In this document: in pieces, positions 23,688 to 31,283 of the stretch
Numbering within the stretch: the stretch's first letter is position 1
Layout of the letters: every line of letters begins with the position of its first letter
Origin: an uncultured Armatimonadota bacterium
Lineage (GTDB): Bacteria; Armatimonadota; Armatimonadia; Armatimonadales; Armatimonadaceae
Direction: 5' to 3'
DNA: 41,564 bases
Assembly (NCBI GenBank): GCA_902805585.1
Contig: CADCTO010000197.1
Coordinates: 1-41,564 of the forward strand
Program-made: the position numbers and the translations under genes
The notes under the pieces: generated by a model
What the model was told of the DNA's origin: nothing
What the model saw: only the letters and a program-made list of their open reading frames with translations
Databases searched by the model: none

Positions 23688-25012
23688 TACAGCTTGTCCT
23701 TCGTGCGGATGAACAGGTTCCCGTGGGCGACCGCGACGCTGGAGCGGATCTCGGCGCCTTCCGCGTCCATGGCGTTTTCCGCCAGCACCTTGCCCGAAGC
23801 GGCGTCCATCACGAACACGTCGCCGTTCAGGTTGATCAGGTAGATCTTCCCGTCCGCGCCGGTCGGCGACGCCCAGCACATCTGCCGCCCCGGGACGGGC
23901 ACGGTCCAGACGACGGCGCCCGTTTTCGGCTCCACACACGACAGCGACCGGCGGACGTCGCTGAGGACGTAGAACTTCCCGTTGTAGAACAGCGGTGTGG
24001 GAACGTCGCTGGACACCGGGCTGCGGTCCTCGCTCTTCCATGCGGGCGCCGCCGCGGTCAGGTCGCCGGTGCCGCCCAGATTCGCGGCGTAGACCGGCTG
24101 CCGCTTGGGCGCGCAGACAAGCACCACCCCCGCCCCGGCGACCGGGGACGGCACGAGGCGCCACCACGCTTCCCGGTGCCCCTCGTTCCAGGTGCCCCAG
24201 CGCCAGAGTTCCTTTCCGGTCTGCGGGTCGTGGCCGGTCAGATAGTCCCCGCCGGCGAGAATCAGCTGTTTCCGCCCGTTATGATCGTGCGGGATGGGCG
24301 TGCTGAACGCCTCGCGCGACTCCATCACGGCCTTCGACGGCCGCTCCTGGCGCCACAGCTCCTTGCCCGTTGCCGGATCCAGCGCCAGCAGGAACGACGG
24401 AGCGCCCTGCTTCCCGCGGGAACCCACCGGCTGGTCCCGCTGGAGTATCTGGAGGTACAACTTCCCGGCGTAGAGCTGCGGGCTGCTGGAGAAGGTCCAC
24501 TGGAACGCGAAGTCGCCGTACTCCTTCTGGACGTTGCGCTGCCACAGCTTCGCGCCGGCCAGATCGAACGCGGCGAGGTCGCCGTTGCCGAAAAAGAACA
24601 CCACACGCTTGCCGTCGGTGACGGGCGACGGCGAGGCGTAGTTGCTCCGGTCATCCATCTGGATCTTGTTGCCTTCGCCGCCCGGCTGGTAGCCGCTCCC
24701 GACGGCGTGCCGCCACTTCACTTTCCCGGTCAGTCGGTCGAGGCACAGGGCGACCAGCGCCTCGTTCTTGGGGTCGGCGCTGGAAACGAACACGTTGTTG
24801 CCGTAGATGATCGGGGTCGCGGCGGAGGAGCCAGGCAGGTCGGCGGCCCACTTCACGTTCTCGGACGGGGAGAACTTCACGGGCAGGTTCTTGGCCTGGG
24901 TGGAGCCGTTGAAGTGGGGGCCGCGCCAGTTCGGCCAGTCCTGGGCTATCGTGGCGCCGGCCGCCAGCAGCGTGAGAACCGTCGTCGCAACCAGTTTCGC
25001 GCCAGTGCGCAT
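23672..25012 (-). CDS. Secreted PQQ-like beta-propeller protein (propeller 3)
   Basis: 446 residues. The signal peptide (1-23, ending TIAQ) is followed by DWPNWRGPHFNG, a variant of the cluster signature. Blades include LVALCLDRLTGKVKW, LLALDPATGKELW, LTGHDPQTGKELW, LSCVEPKTGAVVW and GDVFVMDAASGKVL. The PSENVKWAADLPG segment after the signature is the usual first blade of such proteins. It begins 25 bases after the iron-dependent alcohol dehydrogenase stop, and propeller 2 starts inside its last codons, so propellers 3-2-1 form a coupled triplet. Confidence 0.93.
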   Translation of the reverse strand: MRTGAKLVATTVLTLLAAGATIAQDWPNWRGPHFNGSTQAKNLPVKFSPSENVKWAADLPGSSAATPIIYGNNVFVSSADPKNEALVALCLDRLTGKVKWRHAVGSGYQPGGEGNKIQMDDRSNYASPSPVTDGKRVVFFFGNGDLAAFDLAGAKLWQRNVQKEYGDFAFQWTFSSSPQLYAGKLYLQILQRDQPVGSRGKQGAPSFLLALDPATGKELWRQERPSKAVMESREAFSTPIPHDHNGRKQLILAGGDYLTGHDPQTGKELWRWGTWNEGHREAWWRLVPSPVAGAGVVLVCAPKRQPVYAANLGGTGDLTAAAPAWKSEDRSPVSSDVPTPLFYNGKFYVLSDVRRSLSCVEPKTGAVVWTVPVPGRQMCWASPTGADGKIYLINLNGDVFVMDAASGKVLAENAMDAEGAEIRSSVAVAHGNLFIRTKDKLYCVGK

Positions 25013-25037
25013 GGTGATGCCTCCGTGATTCCGTGAC

Positions 25038-26207
25038 TTACATCCCGGCTAAAGCGCCGCGATAGAGAACCGCGAACTCTTCGGCGGTGATCTCGCGCGG
25101 GTTGAACTGTGCGGTCCATTGCGATGCCGCCTCCACCGCGAGTGCGGGAAGTGCGTCTTCGGCAACCGCACAGTCCGCGAGGACCGTCGGCATGCCCGCG
25201 AACCGAAGGAGATCCGTCAGGTGCGCTGCCAGCGCCTCGGCGGCATCGGCGCGCGGGGCGCCGGGTTCGACCAGTCCGTTCGACACCGCCAGTTCGTAAT
25301 ATGCTTCCCGGGCCTCGGGTTGCTCCGCGTTGAAGCGGACCACATGCGGCAGCATCATTCCGACGGCCTGTCCGTGGGCGATGCCGTAGTGCGCCGTGAG
25401 CGGGTTCGCCATCGAGTGCGCCGCGCCCAGCATGCTGTTCTCGATGGCGATCCCGGCGTAGGCCGCCCCGAGCAGCATCGCCCCCCGCGCCTCCAGATCC
25501 TCCGGCGCGTCCAGCACCCGCCCGAAGTTCGTCACGGTCAGCCGGAACGCTTCGCGCGAAAAGAGCCATGATACCGCGTTCCGGCGGCGCGTGACGGCGC
25601 TCTCGACGGCGTGCGCGATGGCGTCCAGCCCCGTACACGCGGTGACCGTACGCGGCTGCGAGACCGTCAGCACCGGATCGAGGAGCGCCACCCGCGGCGC
25701 GGCCTTCGGATCGCCGCACGCCATCTTCTGGTGCGTCTCCTCGTCGGCGATCAGGGCGAACGACTGGCATTCGCTGCCGGTCCCCGCCGTGGTCGGGACG
25801 GCGATGAGCGGCAGCATCTCGCGGCTCGCCTTGCCCACGCCCCAATAGTCCCGCATCGTGCCGCCGTTGGTCAGCAGGAAGTTGGCGCCTTTCGCCGTGT
25901 CGATGCTGCTCCCGCCGCCAAGACCTATGAGCACGTCCGCGTCGGCCGCGCGCGCCGCCTCGACGCACGCGTCCACGTCCCGCGTCGTCGGGTTTTCCCG
26001 GACGGCGTCGAATACCGACACAAACAGCCCTGCCGCCTCCAGCGACTGCCGGGCGCGATCAACGTGTCCCACAACCACGATGCCCGCGTCCGTCACGACC
26101 AGGATGCGACGCCCGGCAATCGCACGCGCCACTTCCCCCAACTGTTCGATGCTGTTCGCACCGAAGATCAGGCGGGTCCGGGACTGCCAATCGAAGGTGT
26201 GGTCCAT
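25038..26207 (-). CDS. Iron-dependent alcohol dehydrogenase (group III)
   Basis: 389 residues from the ATG at 26207 (a TTG three codons earlier is also possible). The NAD(P) site has GLGGGSSIDTAKG (97-107). Metal ligands D195, H199, H264 and H278 in GLDAIAHAVES, GAAHSMANPL and AHYGIAHGQ form the full Asp-His-His-His set. The PTTAGTGSE segment is also conserved. It interconverts an alcohol and an aldehyde in the cytosol. Next to an adenylating enzyme and an acyl reductase it would be the last step of acid to aldehyde to alcohol reduction, or the first of the reverse path; the direction is inference. It lies 15 bases after the Uma2 gene and 25 before propeller 3. Confidence 0.95.
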   Translation of the reverse strand: MDHTFDWQSRTRLIFGANSIEQLGEVARAIAGRRILVVTDAGIVVVGHVDRARQSLEAAGLFVSVFDAVRENPTTRDVDACVEAARAADADVLIGLGGGSSIDTAKGANFLLTNGGTMRDYWGVGKASREMLPLIAVPTTAGTGSECQSFALIADEETHQKMACGDPKAAPRVALLDPVLTVSQPRTVTACTGLDAIAHAVESAVTRRRNAVSWLFSREAFRLTVTNFGRVLDAPEDLEARGAMLLGAAYAGIAIENSMLGAAHSMANPLTAHYGIAHGQAVGMMLPHVVRFNAEQPEAREAYYELAVSNGLVEPGAPRADAAEALAAHLTDLLRFAGMPTVLADCAVAEDALPALAVEAASQWTAQFNPREITAEEFAVLYRGALAGM

Positions 26208-26222
26208 GCGTAGCAAGCAGGC

Positions 26223-26717
26223 CTAAACGGTACAGCTGCAACCGCAAAGCAGCGACAAGGTCGTTGGCGACGTATAGGATTTTTCCGGCTGCCCTTGCTG
26301 CCAGTGCTTGACCTCGCCGGTCTCCGGGTCCAGAACGATGACATCTTTGATGCCGACCTGCCGGTAGAACGGGACGCCTATCACCAAGTCTTTCGATTCA
26401 TAGTCCTTGCTCAATACCTCGATGACCGCTTCGGGCAGCAGCGTGATTTCGGTGTCTTCCTCCGGCTCCCCGCAGAACACGGCCACATCCGGACGCTTTC
26501 GGGAGCCGTCCGGGAAAAGCACCTGCACGTCTGTTGCAGCGAGACACATGCAGGAGACGGCGTCCCCGCCTAAGGGGAGGACGGAGTTCACGATCCGCAC
26601 CACGGCACGCTGATGTCGGAGCACGGGAGACGCTTCCCACGTAGCTATCCCCCGCACCACTTCCAGGCGAAAGCCCGCGCGGTCCGCTTCCTGTGACAGC
26701 CGCTCAAAGTTCCGCAT
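26223..26717 (-). CDS. Uma2-family (DUF820) PD-(D/E)XK nuclease-fold protein
   Basis: 164 residues, the usual length is somewhat longer. Conserved parts are GSRKRPDVAVFCGEP with the active-site D77, LLPEAVIEVLSKDYESKD with E100 and a downstream Lys, and FYRQVGIKDVIVLDPETGEV. This is the restriction-endonuclease-like core of Uma2 proteins, which are abundant in cyanobacteria and in some environmental phyla and mostly have no known target. The N-terminal part is ordinary (RLEVVRGIATWEASPVLRHQ). The C-terminus ends in a Cys-rich LCGCSCTV tail. Its presence inside a metabolic gene cluster is odd; it may be a passenger. Confidence 0.88.
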   Translation of the reverse strand: MRNFERLSQEADRAGFRLEVVRGIATWEASPVLRHQRAVVRIVNSVLPLGGDAVSCMCLAATDVQVLFPDGSRKRPDVAVFCGEPEEDTEITLLPEAVIEVLSKDYESKDLVIGVPFYRQVGIKDVIVLDPETGEVKHWQQGQPEKSYTSPTTLSLLCGCSCTV

Positions 26718-26774
26718 TGCCGCCGCCTCTCGACCTCAGGGTGCCAGCCGGACAAATGCCAGCCGTAGACGCCG

Positions 26775-28196
26775 CTACGCTCGTTGGATCGCCCGCCGCC
26801 GGTACAGGAACTCGAACAGGTTGCCTTCGTGCGGCTGGTCCCACTGGACGCGCGTCGTCGGAAGCGGCCCGATGTTCAGCCGCTCCACGTTCGATGACGC
26901 CAGGATCTGTCCGATGAACGCTTCGTCACGCGTGAGAGCGGTCACCACGAGCGAAGGCCCGATCTCGTCCAGCATACGCGCCTGGGGCACCTCGACGACG
27001 CTGGCGTACGGGAACAGGAATTCCCGGTTCGCCAGGGGGTGCTCGAACGAACGGCACTTGACGAGGGTCGGCAGGAGGTACGTGCTGCCGTCACGCGTCA
27101 CCCGCCGGTTCCCGCCCCGGTATCGCCGCGTCACCTCTTCCGCGCCCGCCGTGTTCAGGCCGTCGTCGATGGCGGCGTCCATCGCCTCGGCCATCTTCGG
27201 GTTCGCGAAGCCCGCCAGCGTCGCCTGCTCGTCCGTTGCCGCGCGCGGCTCGATGGCGGCGAGTTTTTCGGCGACGGCGTCGGCGATGGCGTCCGCGTGC
27301 CGGGGGACGACGACCGCCGACGCGTTGATACAACTCCGCCCGCCGTTCTCGGCGATGGAGGCGACGATCAGGTCCACGAACTCCGGCCACTCGTCCACGC
27401 AGTCGTCGCCGATGAGCACCTTGCTCCAGCCGGGCCCGTGCGGCTGCACCGCGGGGTTACGGGCGTAGCGCTCGACCGTGCTCTGGTCACCGAAGATCAG
27501 CGCCCGCCCGCAGCTTTCCAGGATCGCCCCGCTCCCCTCGTGGTCGGTCGGGTAGAAGCTGAACGCCTCGGGCGGACACCCGGCCGCCACGAACGACTGG
27601 ACGATGCGGAACGGCGTCCACGGCTCCTCCCGCCCCGGCTTCAGGACGACCGGGACCTTGAGCGCGACCGCCGGCATCCACAGGGAGTTCACGCCCGGTG
27701 AGTTGCTGGGGAGGACGACGCCGAGCGCGTCGGCGACGGCGAAATAGCTGACGGGCACTCCCGCCTGCTCCCCGCTCCCCCGGTCGATGACGTCGAGGTC
27801 CATGCCCCGCGTCAGCCCGCGCAGGATCGTCGGCATCTCGGTGAAGACCTGATGGATCTTCGCCATGTTCCGCCGCACCAGCGCGTGCGGGAGCCCGCTG
27901 GTCGCCGATAGCGCCTCGACATACTCTTGCGGTGACTGCGTGCCGTTCTCGCCAAGCGGCAGCGTCGCCTCCATAAACGATCGGCCCGCGTCGGCACAGA
28001 TGTCCAGCATGCGGGCGACCGGCACCGACTTCAGCGCCTCGCGGGACGAGCGGCGCAGGTCGCGCCGTATCAAGGCGGCGTTCGCCTGGCTCACCGTGGC
28101 GACCGGCTCGCCCGTGCGGACACTCTTCAGCTCGGCCTTGTCGAGGCTGTCGTACACCTGGCCCCGGCGCAGGATAGGGATGTTCGGTATCGTCAT
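26775..28196 (-). CDS. LuxC/EhpG-type acyl reductase of the aldehyde dehydrogenase superfamily
   Basis: 473 residues from the ATG at 28196. NAD(P)-dependent reduction of an activated acyl group to an aldehyde is the expected reaction. The nucleotide-binding half has ALGVVLPSNSPGVNSLWMPA and VPVVLKPGREEPWTP; the catalytic cysteine is C289 in ENGGRSCINASAVVVP. The C-terminal part (NREFLFPYASVVEV) matches the ALDH fold. An in-frame ATG at 28247 overlaps the upstream stop (TGATG) and would add 17 residues that translate a perfect palindrome, so the start is not settled. The adjacent adenylating enzyme is its natural partner, as in LuxE-LuxC and EhpF-EhpG pairs (known families; the match here is inference). 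Confidence 0.88.
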   Translation of the reverse strand: MTIPNIPILRRGQVYDSLDKAELKSVRTGEPVATVSQANAALIRRDLRRSSREALKSVPVARMLDICADAGRSFMEATLPLGENGTQSPQEYVEALSATSGLPHALVRRNMAKIHQVFTEMPTILRGLTRGMDLDVIDRGSGEQAGVPVSYFAVADALGVVLPSNSPGVNSLWMPAVALKVPVVLKPGREEPWTPFRIVQSFVAAGCPPEAFSFYPTDHEGSGAILESCGRALIFGDQSTVERYARNPAVQPHGPGWSKVLIGDDCVDEWPEFVDLIVASIAENGGRSCINASAVVVPRHADAIADAVAEKLAAIEPRAATDEQATLAGFANPKMAEAMDAAIDDGLNTAGAEEVTRRYRGGNRRVTRDGSTYLLPTLVKCRSFEHPLANREFLFPYASVVEVPQARMLDEIGPSLVVTALTRDEAFIGQILASSNVERLNIGPLPTTRVQWDQPHEGNLFEFLYRRRAIQRA

Positions 28197-28212
28197 GGTT
28201 TCGTGCTTGTAT

Positions 28213-28236
28213 GCCCTCATCCCCGGGGATGAGGGC
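28213..28236. repeat. Perfect 24-base palindrome in the acyl-activation/acyl-reduction gene junction
   Basis: GCCCTCATCCCC is followed by its exact reverse complement, 11 bases after the adenylating-enzyme stop and 17 before the preferred reductase start. In RNA it folds into a tight stem. Its GCCCTCA...TGAGGGC ends resemble the ends of the repeat at 9989-10263. Confidence 0.75.
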
Positions 28237-28246
28237 GCCATTGCCA

Positions 28247-29338
28247 TCAATAGACGCCTTCGATCGTCTTCTGCTCCAGCGCGCCGAACGGGCGGACTTC
28301 GCCGACGCCGTCCCACGGGAAGCGGCCCCAGGGCTCGCGCCGGATCGCCTCGTCCCGTTCCAGGAAGCGGGGCATGAAGAACTCCCGGGTCAGCGTGGAC
28401 AGCTCCACCCTCCCCCACTCCCCGTAGCCGACGGTGCGGTCGGTGTTTTCGGGATCGACCACGCGCAGAACGGCGCGCGGCTGCGGAGCGTGGTACGTGA
28501 TGCTCCAGTCGTCCTGCGGCGTCAGCGGGCGGCTGCACGCCAGGCCCATGAGCGTGTTGCCGTAGGTGGGGACGAACTGGGCGCGGTTGTCCAGCACCTC
28601 CTCCACCAGGAAGCGCACCGTCTGCGGCGTCATCTGCGTCCCGCCGCAGAAGACCCCTTTGATGCCGGCGTCCGGGACGGTGACGAACTCGTCGAGCGCC
28701 TCCAGCAGGAGGGGCGTGGTGAAGAGGCAGGCGATCTTCCGGTTTTTGAGGAGGGCCGCTCCCTGTTCGACGACATGTTTCTTGTAGCGCTTGGCCGTTT
28801 CAAAGTCCTTCTCGGCGATCAGGCGCTTGACCCAGCGCGGGTCCAGGTCCACGTGGTAGCACGAGCCGCCGCGCACGTGGGCCAGGTGCTCGATGGCGAG
28901 CCGGAGCCGGCGCGGGCCCGTCGGGCCGAGCATGAGCCAGTTGGCGCCGCGCGGGAACGAGGCTTCGTCCAGGGTCTCGGAGAACTCCTCGTAATCGCGC
29001 AGGTGGTCCTCCCACCCGATGCGCTGTTTGGGCATCCCCGTCGTGCCGCCGGTCTCGAAGACGTAGAACGGCCTGCCGGTATATGTCCTCGGGATCCAGC
29101 GCTCGTTCGGCTCGTCCCGCAGCCACTCGTCCTGGAAGTGCGGGAACCGCCGCAAGTCCGCGTAGGAACGGACCTCGGCGACCGGGTCCCACCCCGCCTG
29201 CTTCGCCCAGTCGATCCAGAACGGGCAGCCAGTCTCGGGGGAGAAGTGCCAGCGGACGATCTCGCGCACATGCGCGTCGAGCTGTTCCGCGGCAGTCCGG
29301 GCGGCTTCGCCCAGGGCGACTTCGGTTTCAACGGACAT
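28247..29338 (-). CDS. LuxE/EhpF-type adenylate-forming acyl-activating enzyme
   Basis: 363 residues. ATP-dependent activation of a carboxylate to an acyl adenylate, then transfer to a thiol, is the expected chemistry. The phosphate-binding loop is ETGGTTGMPKQR (95-106); later adenylation motifs are IKGVFCGGTQMTP, FVPTYGNTLMG and GRVELSTLTREFFMPRF. It is shorter than acyl-CoA synthetases, like LuxE acyl-protein synthetases and EhpF, which activates griseoluteic acid in phenazine biosynthesis. The substrate here is unknown. Its ATG shares one base with the symporter stop (TGATG), and its own stop shares one with a possible reductase ATG, so activation, reduction and uptake are tightly linked in one mRNA. 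Confidence 0.87.
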   Translation of the reverse strand: MSVETEVALGEAARTAAEQLDAHVREIVRWHFSPETGCPFWIDWAKQAGWDPVAEVRSYADLRRFPHFQDEWLRDEPNERWIPRTYTGRPFYVFETGGTTGMPKQRIGWEDHLRDYEEFSETLDEASFPRGANWLMLGPTGPRRLRLAIEHLAHVRGGSCYHVDLDPRWVKRLIAEKDFETAKRYKKHVVEQGAALLKNRKIACLFTTPLLLEALDEFVTVPDAGIKGVFCGGTQMTPQTVRFLVEEVLDNRAQFVPTYGNTLMGLACSRPLTPQDDWSITYHAPQPRAVLRVVDPENTDRTVGYGEWGRVELSTLTREFFMPRFLERDEAIRREPWGRFPWDGVGEVRPFGALEQKTIEGVY

Positions 29339-31041
29339 CAGGCGGCGCTCGCTCCCTCTCGTCCGGGCGGGAAATATTTGTCAACGGTGGCCTTGCTCGG
29401 TGGCGGCGTGAGGAGCGAGACCAGGACCATCAGCAGGGCCGAACCGATCACCATCGGCATGACCGGCAGGAAGCCGTAGACGGTGACGTTGGTCGGGCCG
29501 CGCAGGAACAGGTCGCCGAGGGCGGGATAGATCTGGACCGGCGGGGGCGGTTTCGGGGGGCGCGGCCGGGCCGCAGCGGGCTGTGCGGCTACGGGTGCAC
29601 CCGAGCCCCGGGAGACCACCTGCGGCAGACCCGGGGCGCCGCCCGCCGGGCCGCCTGCGGCGCCGCCCGCACGCCGCGCCGGGGTCGGCGGTTTGGGCGC
29701 GATGGCGTCGGAGATGCGGGTCAGGTGCCAGGTGCCCAGGACGCAGCCGGCCACCCAGAGCGAGGCTGCCAGCGCGCCCCATTTGGTGCTGCGCTTCCAG
29801 AACAGGGCCGCCAGCATGATGGGGGCGAGGGCGGCGAAGCCGGAGAATGCGAACCGGATCGCCAGCTCGAAGATGCCCGCCTTGTCCTTCAGGGCCAGGG
29901 CGATCAGGTACGCCACGACGCCGATGGCCACGATGAAGGCGCGCCCCGCCCAGATTTCCGCTTGCGCGCCAAACTTCTTCCGGCCGCCGTAGTAGGCGAA
30001 CAGGTCTTCGGTGAACATCGTGCTGAGCGCGAGGATCTGGCTGTCGGAGGCCATGACGCAGGCCATGATGCCCGCGCCGAGGATGCCCGAGATCAGCACG
30101 CCGGTGTTGTCCCTGAGCAGGCGGATGATGACGTCGTTGGTCTCGCCCGGCGGCAGGTTCTGGTACTGCGAGGCCGCGACGACGCCCAGGTAGACCGACG
30201 GCAGCCAGATCAGCGCGATGCAGATCGGGTAGAAGATGACCGTCTTCTTGAAGTGCCCGATCTTCTCCGCCGTCATGCACATGATCGCGATGTGCGGGAA
30301 CATGATCGACGAGAGCGGGATGAACATGTAGCTGAAGAACTCTTCGGCCGGGATGCGCTCGCGGCTGAGCAGCGGGGCCTTCGGCGACGCCGCGAGGCCG
30401 CCCATGATCTGGTCGAACCCGCCCAGGCTGCGCGCGATCAGCAGGAACGCGATCGCGCCGAAGCAGAGGAACAGGACCGTCTGGAACGCGTTGACCCAGG
30501 CGGTGCCGCGCATCCCCCCGAAGAAGACGTAGCTTGCGACCACGACGGCTACGACGGCCCCGCCGACCGCATACGGCACGCGGCCGCCGCTGATGGTCTC
30601 CAGCGTCGTGCCGCCGCCCATCACGCCGATGATGATGTAGGGGACGAGCATCGCGGCGGTGAGCGCGAAGATAAATGTGCCGATCCCGGAGCACTCCCAG
30701 CGGTCGCGAAGGTACTGGACCTGGGTCATGTGGCCGTGCCGCTTGCCGAGCGCCCAGAGCCGCGTGCCGATGAAGAAGATGGTCAGCGGGATCACGATGC
30801 CCGAGGACGAGGCCATCAGCCCGAACACGCCGATGCCGCGCTGGTAGGCGAAGCCGGAGCTGCCCAGGATGGCGACCGCGGTCATGTTCGTCCCGAACAG
30901 CGACAGCAGGAAGACGGCCGGGCCCAGCTTGCGGCTCGCCAGGAAGAAGTCCTCGCTGGACTGTTTCCCCCGGCGGAAGGCGAACACGCCGATGTACAGG
31001 ACGATGCCGAGGTAGATGAAGACGATCAGCGCGGGGATCAT
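29338..31041 (-). CDS. Sodium/solute symporter (SSS family)
   Basis: 567 residues, about 13 membrane helices in the LeuT-type fold, importing a solute with Na+. Typical parts are [20 protein letters not shown] near the N-terminus, [37 protein letters not shown] and [18 protein letters not shown]. The two Ser/Thr-rich stretches around the Na+ site (FGTNMTA and [14 protein letters not shown]) are intact. An unusual Pro/Ala/Arg-rich loop of about 60 residues (roughly 440-505, starting [13 protein letters not shown]) separates the last helices. The substrate cannot be read from sequence. It starts inside the stop of the DUF3311 gene (ATGA) and ends in a TGATG overlap, so it is coupled on both sides. 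Confidence 0.95.
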   Translation of the reverse strand: MIPALIVFIYLGIVLYIGVFAFRRGKQSSEDFFLASRKLGPAVFLLSLFGTNMTAVAILGSSGFAYQRGIGVFGLMASSSGIVIPLTIFFIGTRLWALGKRHGHMTQVQYLRDRWECSGIGTFIFALTAAMLVPYIIIGVMGGGTTLETISGGRVPYAVGGAVVAVVVASYVFFGGMRGTAWVNAFQTVLFLCFGAIAFLLIARSLGGFDQIMGGLAASPKAPLLSRERIPAEEFFSYMFIPLSSIMFPHIAIMCMTAEKIGHFKKTVIFYPICIALIWLPSVYLGVVAASQYQNLPPGETNDVIIRLLRDNTGVLISGILGAGIMACVMASDSQILALSTMFTEDLFAYYGGRKKFGAQAEIWAGRAFIVAIGVVAYLIALALKDKAGIFELAIRFAFSGFAALAPIMLAALFWKRSTKWGALAASLWVAGCVLGTWHLTRISDAIAPKPPTPARRAGGAAGGPAGGAPGLPQVVSRGSGAPVAAQPAAARPRPPKPPPPVQIYPALGDLFLRGPTNVTVYGFLPVMPMVIGSALLMVLVSLLTPPPSKATVDKYFPPGREGASAA

Positions 31042-31283
31042 CGGTGGGCCTCGTTCACGACATTATTGGCGGGCGCCGAGATTTCGTCCGCATCCTCCAG
31101 GTGGGCGGGCCAGAGGAAGCGGACGAGGAGCGCCATCGTGAGCGCCGCCAGTACGGCGTACGCGCCGTGGTAGGCCAGGCCGATCGGCAGGAACCCGAAC
31201 ACCAGGGTCCGGTCCGTCCAGAACCAGATGTCCTGGTGGAGCAGAATGACGATGACCACGACGCAGGCCAGGAGCCACCTCAT
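31038..31283 (-). CDS. DUF3311 small membrane protein, symporter partner
   Basis: 81 residues with two hydrophobic helices (about 2-20 and 30-60: [40 protein letters not shown]) and a conserved Trp/Asp turn between them. DUF3311 proteins are typically encoded directly upstream of SSS symporters and are thought to be accessory subunits. Here the stop overlaps the symporter start by 4 bases (ATGA), and its ATG at 31283 overlaps the stop of propeller 4 in the same way. The function is inferred from pairing, not from any visible catalytic residue. Confidence 0.9.
   Translation of the reverse strand: MRWLLACVVVIVILLHQDIWFWTDRTLVFGFLPIGLAYHGAYAVLAALTMALLVRFLWPAHLEDADEISAPANNVVNEAHR

Noticed and set aside
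26718-26774. Terminator between the acyl reductase and Uma2 genes
   Set aside because: No stable stem with a T-tract is visible in these 57 bases, so I keep the genes in one transcription unit.
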